Below, in pieces: positions 43,588 through 52,008 of a stretch of DNA of 64,000 nt. The position numbers and the translations under genes were made by a program. Source of the DNA: Micromonospora cremea (lineage in GTDB: Bacteria > Actinomycetota > Actinomycetes > Mycobacteriales > Micromonosporaceae); assembly GCF_900143515.1 (NCBI RefSeq), contig NZ_FSQT01000002.1:4155501-4219500 (forward strand). Direction: 5' to 3'. The notes beneath the pieces were generated by a model, which was not told the origin of the DNA, searched no databases, and saw nothing but the letters and a program-made list of their open reading frames with translations. The stretch's first letter is position 1; every line of letters starts with the position of its first letter.

Positions 43588-46368
43588 GTGCGGTTCGCGG
43601 TCGTCTTCACGCCGGGCGACCCGCCCCGGACCGGCCGGATCCACGTTCATCACCCGGCCGGCGAGGCGCTGACCGAGCACTTCGCCGGCGTCGGAGAGGA
43701 CGACGAACTGCGGCTGGCCATCCCGGGCGACGGCCGGCCGGTCGCCGAGACCGTGCCGGTCCGCACCCTTGGAGTGGGCGACGCCGTTCGCCGGCTCGTC
43801 GCGCTGCGCGACACCGACGAGCTCGACCCGACCGCCGCGTTCTGGTCGGCCGTCGCGGTCACCGCGCTGCACCTCACCGCCCGGGGGCGGATCCTGCCCG
43901 GAGTGTCCCCGCAGGGGTACGACGCCTGGCGGGCCGGCCCGTTCGACGTCGCCGACGTGCGACGGATCCGGGCGCTGGCCGCCGCCATGCCAGCGGCGGC
44001 GCGCGCGGTGCCGCTGGATCCGACCGCGCGACGGCTGGTCCTCCCCGATCCGGAGGAGCTGATCCGCGCGTTCCTCGACGCGGTGGCCGACACGCTGCCG
44101 CGCACCCCGGCCGCGCCCTGGCTCACCGGCGACCCTCGGTTCACCGCCGCGGAGCCCCAGCGGGCCGAGGAGCTGCGCGGCTGGGCCGGGCAGGTCTCCG
44201 CCGGGGTGGACACCGGCCTGCGGATGGCACTGCGGGTGGAGATCCGGGGAGATCTCGACAGCACCGTGCCGACCGCCGTCGTCCGGCTCCGCAGCCTCGC
44301 CGACCCCACCCTGGTCAGCGACGCCGCCACCCTCTGGGCAGGAGACGAGCACGGCCTCGGCGACCGGGCCACCGTGGAGGCGATGCTCGCCGTGCGACGC
44401 GCCGCCGCCCTGTGGCAACCGCTGCAACGGCTCCTCGACGAGGCCGCGCCGATCGAGCTGGAGCTGCTCGACGAGGACCTGGTCGACCTGCTCGGCGGCG
44501 CCGAGGCCCGGCTCGCCGCCGCCGGCATCGACATCGAGTGGCCACCGCAACTCTCTCGTGCCCTCGCCGCCCGTGTGCTGGTCAGCTCCCCACCGGAGCA
44601 GCCCGCCGACCCGGCGGCTTTCTTCCGCTCCGCCGCGCCGATGCCGCTGCGTTGGCAGCTGACCCTCGCCGGGGTCCCGCTGACCGACGAGCAGACCGAC
44701 CTGGTCGCCGGTGCCCGGCCGATCGTCCGCCTCCGGGACGGGTGGGTCCTGGCTCCACCGGCACTGGCCGGCAAGGCCGCCGAACGGCAGCTTTCCCCGT
44801 GCCCGGCGTACGACGCCCTGGCCGCGACCCTGGCAGCCAGCACCGAGGTGGCCGGCGAGCGGGTCGAGGTGGTGGCCGACGGTTGGTTGGGTGCGCTGTG
44901 CGACCTGCTCGGCGACCCGGATGGCGGGCCGGAGCCGCTGACACCGCCGGCAGGGCTGGCCGGCCGCCTGCGCGACTACCAGCTGCGCGGGCTGCGCTGG
45001 CTGGAGCGGATGGCCTCGCTCGGGTTCGGTGGCTGTCTCGCCGACGACATGGGCCTCGGCAAGACGGTCACTGTCGTCGCCCTGCACCTGCGCCGGCAGC
45101 TCGACCGGAGGACCGCGGGCGCGACCCTGGTGGTCTGCCCCGCGTCGGTGCTCGGCACCTGGGAACGGGAGATCCACAAATTCGCCCCCGGCACGTCCGT
45201 GCGCCGCTTCCACGGCACCGCGCGTTCACTGGCGGAGCTGACCGACGGGATCGTGCTGACAAGTTACGGCACCATGCGACTCGACGCCGACACCCTGGCC
45301 AACCAGTGTTGGGGGCTGGTGGTCGCCGACGAGGCGCAGTACGTCAAGAATCGGCTCAGCGGCACCGCGAAGGCGCTGCGAATGATTCCGGCGCGTGCCC
45401 GGGTCGCGCTCACCGGCACCCCCGTGGAGAACGACCTCACCGATCTGTGGGCGATCCTGGACTGGACCACGCCCGGCCTGCTGGGCGCGGCGGGGCAGTT
45501 CCGTACGAGCTGGGCCCGGCCGATCGAGGTGGACCGGGACTCCGCGACCGTCGCGCGGCTGTCCCGCCTGGTCCGTCCGTTCCTGCTGCGCCGCCGCAAG
45601 TCGGATCCGGGCATCGCCCCCGAGCTGCCACCGAAGACGGTCACCGATCACCTTGTCCCGCTGACCGCCGAGCAGACCGCCCTCTACGAGAAGGTGGTCG
45701 GTGAGGTGCTGGCCGACATCCGGGCCAGCGGCGCCGGCATCGCCCGCCGTGGGCTGGTGCTCAAACTGCTGGTCGAGCTGAAGCAGGTCTGCAACCACCC
45801 GGCGCACTACTTGAAGGAGCCGCGCGGCCCGCTGCGCGGCCGGTCGGAGAAGCTGCAGCTCCTCGACGACCTGCTGGACACCATCCTCGCCGAGGGCGGC
45901 GGCGCGCTGGTCTTCACCCAGTACGTGCGGATGGCCCGGCTGCTGGCACGCCACCTGGCCGAGCGGGGCGTACCGGCGCAGTTGCTGCACGGCGGCACGC
46001 CCGTGCCGCAGCGCGAGGACCTGGTCCGCCGGTTCCAGGCCGGTGAGGTGCCGGTCTTCCTGCTGTCCCTCAAGGCGGCCGGCGCCGGCCTGACCCTCAC
46101 CCGAGCCGACCACGTCATCCACTACGACCGCTGGTGGAACCCGGCGGTCGAGGAGCAGGCCACCGACCGGGCCCACCGGATCGGGCAGACCAGGCCGGTG
46201 CAGGTGCACCGGCTGATCGCGCAGGGCACCCTGGAGGAGCGCATCGCCGCCCTGCTGGAGTCCAAGAGGGCGCTCGCCGACGCCGTGCTCACCGGCGGCG
46301 AGACCGCCCTGACCGAGCTGTCCGACGCCGAGCTGCTCCGTCTCGTCCGGCTCGGCGGCGAGGAATGA
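43588..46368 (+). CDS. SNF2-family DNA translocase/helicase
   Basis: 926 residues. The N-terminal 450 form the bacterial SNF2-associated region (HTARGRILPG-like LTARGRILPGVSPQGYDAW, then RMALRVEI onward). The RecA-like lobes carry LRDYQLRGLRWLERMASLGFGGCLADDMGLGKT (Walker A near 485-492), VVCPASVLGTWEREI, VVADEAQYVKN (DEAQ in place of DEAH) and ALTGTPVENDLTDLW. The C-terminal lobe has LVFTQYVRMARLLARHL, LLSLKAAGAGLTLTRADHVIHYDRWWNP and DRAHRIGQTRPVQVHRL. It moves on double-stranded DNA, using ATP to displace proteins. GTG has GGAGG 4 nt upstream. It overlaps the SWIM gene by ATGA, a pair common in actinobacteria; its role in repair or defence is unproven. Confidence 0.93.
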   Translation: MRFAVVFTPGDPPRTGRIHVHHPAGEALTEHFAGVGEDDELRLAIPGDGRPVAETVPVRTLGVGDAVRRLVALRDTDELDPTAAFWSAVAVTALHLTARGRILPGVSPQGYDAWRAGPFDVADVRRIRALAAAMPAAARAVPLDPTARRLVLPDPEELIRAFLDAVADTLPRTPAAPWLTGDPRFTAAEPQRAEELRGWAGQVSAGVDTGLRMALRVEIRGDLDSTVPTAVVRLRSLADPTLVSDAATLWAGDEHGLGDRATVEAMLAVRRAAALWQPLQRLLDEAAPIELELLDEDLVDLLGGAEARLAAAGIDIEWPPQLSRALAARVLVSSPPEQPADPAAFFRSAAPMPLRWQLTLAGVPLTDEQTDLVAGARPIVRLRDGWVLAPPALAGKAAERQLSPCPAYDALAATLAASTEVAGERVEVVADGWLGALCDLLGDPDGGPEPLTPPAGLAGRLRDYQLRGLRWLERMASLGFGGCLADDMGLGKTVTVVALHLRRQLDRRTAGATLVVCPASVLGTWEREIHKFAPGTSVRRFHGTARSLAELTDGIVLTSYGTMRLDADTLANQCWGLVVADEAQYVKNRLSGTAKALRMIPARARVALTGTPVENDLTDLWAILDWTTPGLLGAAGQFRTSWARPIEVDRDSATVARLSRLVRPFLLRRRKSDPGIAPELPPKTVTDHLVPLTAEQTALYEKVVGEVLADIRASGAGIARRGLVLKLLVELKQVCNHPAHYLKEPRGPLRGRSEKLQLLDDLLDTILAEGGGALVFTQYVRMARLLARHLAERGVPAQLLHGGTPVPQREDLVRRFQAGEVPVFLLSLKAAGAGLTLTRADHVIHYDRWWNPAVEEQATDRAHRIGQTRPVQVHRLIAQGTLEERIAALLESKRALADAVLTGGETALTELSDAELLRLVRLGGEE

Positions 46369-47675
46369 GGGGCCCGGACGTGGCTGACAACGCCGAATTC
46401 GACGACCAGTGGGACGACGACGCCGAGCCGGTGCGGGACGACGGCCGGGCCCGCAGCTTCCCGGCCTTCGGGCCGGACCGGCGGATCGGCCGGACGTTCG
46501 CCACCACCTGGTGGGGCACCGCCTGGATCGACGCGATGGAGCGGGCCGCGCTCGACCGCGGGCAGCTGAGCCGGGGCCGCCGGTACGCGTTCGCCGGCCA
46601 GGTCGGCCCGATCACCGTGAGCCCGGGCCGGATCTCCGCGCCGGTCCACGACGGCGACCCGGAGACACCGCACGACACGGTGGTACGCGTGGCCCCGCTC
46701 TCCGATCGCCAGTGGGACCGGCTGCTCGACGCACTCGCCGCGAAGGCCGGGCACATCGCCGCGCTGCTCGACCGGGAGATGCCGCCCGACCTGGTCGACA
46801 CCGCCGAGGACGCCGGCGTACGCCTGCTGCCCGGCTTCGGTGACCTGGAGCCGGAGTGCGACTGCCCCTCGTGGGACCAGCCCTGCCGGCACGCCGCCGC
46901 GCTGGCCTACCAGACGTCCTGGCTCCTCGACCGCGACCCGTTCGTGCTGCTGCTGATGCGCGGGCGGGCCGAGGTCGAGCTGGTGGAGGAGCTGCGTGGG
47001 CGCAACGCCCGGCGGCGCTTCGCGGTGGCGGACGACGCCGCCCCGGCCGGCACCGGAGCGGACGAGGCGTACGCCGCCACCCCGGCGCCGCTGCCGGGCC
47101 CGCCCGTGCCGGTGCCGGGCGAACCGCTGGCGCTCGCCCCACTTCTCGCCGGGCACTCCGCGCCCGGCGTCAACGCCGAGGCGCTCGGGCTGCTCGCCGC
47201 CGACGCCGCGTCCCGGGCGCGGAGCCTGCTCGCCGCCACCCGGGAGGAGCTGCTCGCGCCGGACCCCGAGGCCTGGCCGGACGCCGTGCGGCTGGCGGCC
47301 CGCGCGCCGCGTTCGCCGGCGGTCGAACGGCTGGCCGAGGCCACCGGCCGGGCGGCGGACCTGCCCCGGGCCATCCGAGCCTGGGAGTACGGCGGCACCG
47401 CCGGCGTCGACGTCCTGGACGCGGTGTTCACCCCACCACCCGAGGTGACCGCCCGGGCCACCGAAACGCTGCGTGAGATGGGCGACGACGGCGTCAAGAC
47501 CTGGCGCAACCGGTGGACAGTCGGCCGGGACCTCCAGGTGCGCTACGGCCGGGACGGGCACTGGTATCCGTTCCGGCGCCGCGCCGGTGCCTGGTGGCCG
47601 GCGGGCCCGCCCCGCACCGACCCGGTTGACGCCGTGCTCGACCTGCCCCCGGACCTGCCCACCGGCCGTCCGTGA
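46365..47675 (+). CDS. SWIM zinc-finger protein
   Basis: 436 residues with a SWIM finger ECDCPSWDQPCRHAAALAYQ: Cys165 and Cys167, then Cys174 and His176 (CxC...CxH). SWIM fingers bind DNA or protein partners. Upstream of it, FATTWWGTAWIDAMERAALDRGQLSRGRRYAFAGQVGPITVSPGRISAPV is the conserved N-terminus of this actinobacterial family; after it comes an Ala/Pro-rich, helical C-terminal half. The start overlaps the SNF2 stop by ATGA, so the two are probably subunits of one complex. Its last 50 codons are partly duplicated beyond the epimerase gene (48977-49036). Confidence 0.9.
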   Translation: MRGPDVADNAEFDDQWDDDAEPVRDDGRARSFPAFGPDRRIGRTFATTWWGTAWIDAMERAALDRGQLSRGRRYAFAGQVGPITVSPGRISAPVHDGDPETPHDTVVRVAPLSDRQWDRLLDALAAKAGHIAALLDREMPPDLVDTAEDAGVRLLPGFGDLEPECDCPSWDQPCRHAAALAYQTSWLLDRDPFVLLLMRGRAEVELVEELRGRNARRRFAVADDAAPAGTGADEAYAATPAPLPGPPVPVPGEPLALAPLLAGHSAPGVNAEALGLLAADAASRARSLLAATREELLAPDPEAWPDAVRLAARAPRSPAVERLAEATGRAADLPRAIRAWEYGGTAGVDVLDAVFTPPPEVTARATETLREMGDDGVKTWRNRWTVGRDLQVRYGRDGHWYPFRRRAGAWWPAGPPRTDPVDAVLDLPPDLPTGRP

Positions 47676-47808
47676 CCTGCGTGGTATCCGTGCCGGGCGT
47701 CCGGTGGGGTGAGGGCGGGCCGGCGCGTTGTCGGCCGCGGCCGGGTGCTGCGCCGGGCGCCGGTGATGGAGATGTCGTCGCCGACGAACGCCTCGCGCCA
47801 CACGTTCC
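47676..47808 (-). pseudogene. Degraded copy of the 3' end of the neighbouring metalloprotease gene
   Basis: On the minus strand, WREAFVGDDISITGARRS corresponds to the last repeat (WREAFLGDDVCVTGAQRS) of the protease encoded at 49104-50765. At DNA level 47724-47808 aligns with 49134-49217, and 47690-47717 (GTGCCGGGCGTCCGGTGGGG...) aligns with 49050-49077, the sequence just beyond that gene's stop. The stop region itself is deleted here. It is one half of a duplication bracketing the epimerase gene. The stretch 47809-48039 shows no gene and is less G+C-rich (33 of 60 at 47821-47880). Confidence 0.75.
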
Positions 47809-48039
47809 GTGCGAATCCTCATCTCGCGGTTCGCTCGGTATCGACATCTCGACGAGCTTGACCGATTGGTTCGTGGTCAACCAGAACTGCGGGCACGATG
47901 AGTCGGACTGGAACGTGTTGCCAGGCGGTCGGCGGCACGGTCGACCGCCAGGGACGAGCAGGCCGCGGCGCGGTAGGTGGTGGACCTGTTCCTGCGACAG
48001 CAGGGGGCGGAGCCATCTTGTTACGGCAGGGAGACGACA

Positions 48040-48972
48040 GTGCGGATCTTCGTCGCGGGCGGAACAGGAGTCCTGGGTCGGCCCCTCGTCGAGGCGCTGG
48101 TCGCCCGGGGTCACGAGGTCACGGCCAGCACCCAACGGACCGAGAAACTCTCCATCATCGAGGCATTCGGGGCGCGGCCGGCACTGATGGACGGGCTCGA
48201 CGAGGCTGCGGTGCGTCGCGCGATCCTCGAGAGCGAACCGGAGGTGATCATCAATCAGATCACCGCGCTCTCCACGCCGTCCCATGACTACGCCACGTGG
48301 CTGGCAATGACCAACCGGCTGCGGAGCGAGGGCACGAAGACGCTGATGGCGGCGGCTCGCGAAGCCGGCACCCGTCGAGTTGTCGCGCAGAGCGCCAGCT
48401 TCATGACCCCGCCGGTCGGATCGGGCCCCACGGACGAGTCGTCACCGCTGTATCTCGAGGCCCCGGAACCGATCCGCAGCCACATCCAGGCGAACGTCGC
48501 GGCCGAGACACTGGTGGTGGACACACCAGGGATCGAAGGCCTCGTCCTCCGATACGGCTTCTTCTACGGTCAGGGCACCGCGATCGGACCGGGTGGAGAA
48601 TGGGCGGAAGGGATCAAGTCGGGCGACGTGCCAATTGTCGGCGACGGGGCCGGCCGGTATCCGTTCGTACACGTCCGCGACGCCGCGTCGGCCACCGTGC
48701 AGGCGGTCGACCGGGGAAGCCCCGGTATCTACAACGTCGTGGGGGATGAGCCCGCACGCCAGGCTGAGTGGCTGCCCTACCTGGCCGAAATCCTGGACGC
48801 CCCTCCGCCGCGGCGCGTCTCCGAGGAGGAGGCCGAGGAGCAGATCGGAGTGCAAGCCGTGTACTACGGCACCCAGATCCGCGCGGCCAGCAACGCCAAG
48901 GCCAAGTCCGAGTTGGGGCTGACTCTGGAGTACCCGTCATGGCGGGAGGGATTCCGGAGGGTTTTCGCTTGA
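48040..48972 (+). CDS. NAD(P)-dependent epimerase/dehydratase-family protein
   Basis: Extended SDR of 310 residues. RIFVAGGTGVLGRPLVEAL is the nucleotide-binding GxxGxxG motif. Later segments are RRVVAQSASFMTPP, LRYGFFYGQGTAIGPGG, YPFVHVRDAASATVQAVDRGSPGIYNVVGDEPA and SNAKAKSELGLTLEYPSWREGFRRVF. The usual YxxxK motif is not evident, as in atypical or NmrA-like members, so catalysis is unsure. GTG has CAGGGAG about 7 nt upstream. The gene lies inside a duplication scar and has lower G+C than its neighbours, so it was probably inserted. The nearest relatives I recall are annotated only as NAD-dependent epimerases. Confidence 0.85.
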   Translation: MRIFVAGGTGVLGRPLVEALVARGHEVTASTQRTEKLSIIEAFGARPALMDGLDEAAVRRAILESEPEVIINQITALSTPSHDYATWLAMTNRLRSEGTKTLMAAAREAGTRRVVAQSASFMTPPVGSGPTDESSPLYLEAPEPIRSHIQANVAAETLVVDTPGIEGLVLRYGFFYGQGTAIGPGGEWAEGIKSGDVPIVGDGAGRYPFVHVRDAASATVQAVDRGSPGIYNVVGDEPARQAEWLPYLAEILDAPPPRRVSEEEAEEQIGVQAVYYGTQIRAASNAKAKSELGLTLEYPSWREGFRRVFA

Positions 48973-48976
48973 TCGC

Positions 48977-49036
48977 TCGGCCGGGACGTGCAGGTTCGCT
49001 CCGGCCGGGCCGGGCACGCCCACCGGCCGTCGGTGA
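48977..49036 (+). pseudogene. Remnant of the SWIM gene 3' end
   Basis: TCGGCCGGGACGTGCAGGT... aligns with 47521 onward of the SWIM gene (about 38 of 43 positions). Then about 95 bp are missing, and CCCACCGGCCGTCGGTGA matches the last codons and stop at 47658-47675. It continues directly into the intergenic sequence and the 3' end of the metalloprotease gene, as the left copy does. Confidence 0.75.
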
Positions 49037-49103
49037 CCGGCGGGTGTGGGTGCCGGGCGTCCGGTCGGGCGAGGGCGTGCTCGCCCGACCGGTACGCCAT
49101 CCG

Positions 49104-50765
49104 TCAGCCGGCGGGGCGCAGCACCCGGCCGGGGCCGGCGGCGTTGTCGGCCGCGGCCTGGCTGCGCTGGGCGCCGGTGACGCAGACGTCGTCGCCGAGG
49201 AACGCCTCGCGCCACACGTAGCCGGCGACGCAGGTGTGCGGACCGTACGGGCCGCTGACCCAGCGGCTCGCGGCGACCGCGTTGTCCGCGAGCACCTGGG
49301 AACGGGTCGCCCCGGTCACGCAGACGTAGTCGGACTGGTCCGCGTCGCGCCAGACGTACCCGCTGACGCAGGTGTTCGGGCCGGACACCAGCCGGGCGGG
49401 GTTGCGTCGGGACGCGGCGGCGGCGTTGTCCGCGGCGGCCTGGCTGCGCTGGGCGCCGGTGACGCAGACGTCGTCCCCGGCGTACGCCTCGCGCCACACG
49501 TAGCCTGCGACGCAGGTGTGCGGGCCGTACGGGCCGTTCACCCAGCGGCTCGGCGCGGCGGCGTTGTCCGCCCACACCTGGCTGCGGGTGGCGCCGGTGA
49601 CGCAGACCAGGTCGCCCGGGCGGGCCTCCCGCCAGACGTACCCCTGCAGGCAGCGGTTGACCACGTCGGTCGTGACGGTCACCGACGCGGCGTTGCCGGA
49701 GACCCAGTTCACGCCGATCTGCACGCCGTTGGCGTTGAGTGACTGGGCCGGCCCGCCGCCGGGCCCGGTGCGCAGCAGAGTGGGGGTGCCGTTGCGGACC
49801 TCGTGCAGCAGCACCGTGTCACCCGGGATGCCGGCGCTCCAGCCGATCTTCCGGCGGAACTCGACGGTGTAGTAGCGGAACAGGTCGGCCGGGTCGAACG
49901 GGATCCGGACCAGCTGCGGGCCGCTCGCCGCGGGCACCTCCAGCGGGGCCAGGGTGAGGGCGCGTGAGCCCACCCCGTCGGCGGCCATGGTGAACACCCG
50001 GTTCTTCGGCAGCCAGCCCAGCTCGTCGCGGTGCGGCCCTTTGAGCCCGACCGCGCTGGTGCCGTAGTTGGCGGTGCCGAAGGCGTAGATGTGCATCGCG
50101 CTCATCTCGTCCCACGGGTCGTCGTACTCGCCCGGCTGGGACCACGGCGCGTTCTGGTAGGTGGTGTCGTTGGAGAACGAGTGGCCCGGGTTGTAGCCGT
50201 GCAGCATCTCGTGCGCGGCGAAGCCGACGTTCCAGGCCCCCGGGTCGAGCAGCACGCGGCCGCCGGCCGCCCCGGAATCCACCCAGTCGTTGAGCATGAC
50301 CGCGATGCGGTTGCCGGCGGGCACCGCGTAGCCGGCGGCCGCCGCGGTGTCCACGCAGCGATGGATGCGGGTCCACCGGTCGATCGGCTGGAACTGCGCC
50401 AGCGTGTACGGCATCGTGTACCAGCCCCGGACCACCGAGCCTGCCAACGAGACCCGCCCGCCGGACTGGTCGGCCAGGTAGTCGGCGACCCCGCCCGTGC
50501 CGATCCCGGCGGCGGTGAGGAAGTTGGCGAAGTGCGACGGCGCTTTCGGCTCGGCCGGCTTGTCGCTGAACTTGCACAGCAGCACCGACCAGGCGGTCGC
50601 GTTGCGGATCGGGCTGGCGGTCGCCGGCGCGGCCGGCAGCGCCGCCGCGCCCGCCAGGGCGCAGGCGAGCGCCACGGTCGACGCGGCGACCCGGCGGAGG
50701 ATTTGGACTTCACGCGTACGCTCCCATCCCTGCGGCCCGACCGACGCGGGCCCTGCGGTCCACAT
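49104..50765 (-). CDS. Secreted HExxH metalloprotease with four C-terminal YVWREA repeats
   Basis: Predicted extracellular zinc protease, perhaps M6-like. A hydrophobic export segment (VAASTVALACALAGAAALPA) is followed by a catalytic domain with GFAAHEMLHGYNPGHS (HEMLH near 185-189) and a DPWDEMSAMH Met-turn-like stretch. From about residue 372 four repeats of 42-48 residues run to the end, each C-x-x-GYVWR(E/D)A ... D-x-VCVTGA-x-RSQ-x-x-ADNA. They have two Cys each and probably bind the wall or a glycan. The N-terminus is uncertain: GTG at 50713 with GGGAG 7 nt upstream would start MKSK, but one base is missing in the following A-run, so only the upstream ATG (50765) stays in frame. Confidence 0.82.
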   Translation of the reverse strand: MWTAGPASVGPQGWERTREVQILRRVAASTVALACALAGAAALPAAPATASPIRNATAWSVLLCKFSDKPAEPKAPSHFANFLTAAGIGTGGVADYLADQSGGRVSLAGSVVRGWYTMPYTLAQFQPIDRWTRIHRCVDTAAAAGYAVPAGNRIAVMLNDWVDSGAAGGRVLLDPGAWNVGFAAHEMLHGYNPGHSFSNDTTYQNAPWSQPGEYDDPWDEMSAMHIYAFGTANYGTSAVGLKGPHRDELGWLPKNRVFTMAADGVGSRALTLAPLEVPAASGPQLVRIPFDPADLFRYYTVEFRRKIGWSAGIPGDTVLLHEVRNGTPTLLRTGPGGGPAQSLNANGVQIGVNWVSGNAASVTVTTDVVNRCLQGYVWREARPGDLVCVTGATRSQVWADNAAAPSRWVNGPYGPHTCVAGYVWREAYAGDDVCVTGAQRSQAAADNAAAASRRNPARLVSGPNTCVSGYVWRDADQSDYVCVTGATRSQVLADNAVAASRWVSGPYGPHTCVAGYVWREAFLGDDVCVTGAQRSQAAADNAAGPGRVLRPAG

Positions 50766-50861
50766 CGGAGCACTCCGGGTGACCGGGTGGACACGTTCAG
50801 TCGCGTTGGCGACGGGCCGGAATCCGACTCCGCCCGTCCGTCCGCTGTCGGGGCTGGCCGT

Positions 50862-50875
50862 TAGGCTCGACGATG
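50862..50875 (+). promoter_or_regulatory. Leaderless -10 of the AlkX-like gene
   Basis: TAGGCT (50862-50867) followed by 7 nt and GTG at 50875. No ribosome site is present. Confidence 0.5.
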
Positions 50876-51963
50876 TGGTGATGCACCAGCTCGACCGGGC
50901 GCAGGCGCGGCGGATCGCCGTCCGCGCCCAACTGCTCGCCGCCCCGCGGCCGACCGACCTGCTGACCGTGGTGCGCCAGCTGACGCTGTTGCAGATCGAC
51001 CCGACGGTCGCCGTCGCGCCGAGCGCTGATCTGGTCGCCTGGAGCCGGCTCGGGTCGTCGTACCAGCCGGCCGAGTTGCAGCGGGCGCTGGAGCGGGACC
51101 GGACGCTCTTCGAGCACCAGGCGATGGTGCGGCCGATGGACGATCTGGGGCTCTACCTGGCCGCCATGGCGGCCTCGCCGGGTCACGAGCGGCAGCGCGA
51201 GTGGCTGCGTGCCAACGACTCGTTCCGCCGCGACGTGCTCGACCTGCTCGGCCGCTCCGGGCCGCTGCTCTCCCGCGACATCCCGGACACGTGCGTCGTG
51301 CCGTGGCCGTCGTCGGGGTGGACCAACAATCGCAACGTCACCCAGATGCTGGAGTTCCTGGTCCTGCGCGGGGAGGTCGCGATCGCCGGCCGCCAGGGCC
51401 GGCAGCGACTGTGGGACGTGGCGGAGCGGGTCTACCCGCCCGGCACGCCGGTGGTCCCGCTGGAGCAGGCGCTGCGGTTGCGCAACGAGCGGCGGCTGCG
51501 GGCGTTGGGCATCGCCCGGGAGAGGGCGGTGGTCGTCCCCGGCGAGCCGGCGGATGTCGGCGAGGCCGGTGAGCCGGCGGTTGTCGAGGGCGTTCCGGGG
51601 GTCTGGCGGGTGGACCCGGCCGCGCTCGGGCAGCCCTTCACCGGGCGTACGGCGGTGTTGTCGCCCTTCGACCGGCTGGTGCACGACCGGGTCCGACTCG
51701 CGGAGCTGTTCGAGTACGAGTACGTGCTGGAGATGTACAAGCCGAAGGCCAGCCGACGGTGGGGCTACTTCGCGTTGCCGATCCTGCACGGCGACCGGCT
51801 GGTCGGAAAGGTCGACGCCACGGCGGACCGCCGGCGCGGCGCCCTCACGGTGCACGCCATCCACGAGGACGTGCCCTTCGCCCCGGAGCTGACCCGGGCC
51901 GTGCACGACGAGCTGCACGACCTCGCGTCCTGGCTGAAACTGACCGCCGAGGGTCTGCGCTGA
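50875..51963 (+). CDS. HTH_42 DNA glycosylase (AlkX/YcaQ-like)
   Basis: Winged-helix DNA glycosylase of 362 residues. These enzymes remove alkylated or cross-linked bases. RRIAVRAQLLAAPRPTDLLTVVRQLTLLQIDPTVAVAPSADLVAWSRLG is the family N-terminus (broken in quoting) with the catalytic Q-I-D triplet (Gln40, Asp42), the QxD form of the YcaQ/AlkX group rather than the QxQ of AlkZ. YQPAELQRALERDRTLFEHQAM and VLSPFDRLVHDRVRLAELFEYEYVLEMYKPKASRRWGYFALPILHGDRLVGKVD complete the pattern. Start taken at GTG because TAGGCT stands 7 nt upstream; the next GTG and an ATG follow at once. Diverges from the metalloprotease gene. Confidence 0.9.
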   Translation: MVMHQLDRAQARRIAVRAQLLAAPRPTDLLTVVRQLTLLQIDPTVAVAPSADLVAWSRLGSSYQPAELQRALERDRTLFEHQAMVRPMDDLGLYLAAMAASPGHERQREWLRANDSFRRDVLDLLGRSGPLLSRDIPDTCVVPWPSSGWTNNRNVTQMLEFLVLRGEVAIAGRQGRQRLWDVAERVYPPGTPVVPLEQALRLRNERRLRALGIARERAVVVPGEPADVGEAGEPAVVEGVPGVWRVDPAALGQPFTGRTAVLSPFDRLVHDRVRLAELFEYEYVLEMYKPKASRRWGYFALPILHGDRLVGKVDATADRRRGALTVHAIHEDVPFAPELTRAVHDELHDLASWLKLTAEGLR

Positions 51964-52008
51964 CGGGTGATCGCCAGGCCCGTGGCCCCAACGATCACCC
52001 GTCGCGAG

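Noticed and set aside
43588..50765. A named anti-phage island around the SNF2 gene
   Set aside because: SNF2 proteins occur in some defence systems, but no nuclease, methylase, phospholipase D or other partner gene is adjacent; only the SWIM gene is.
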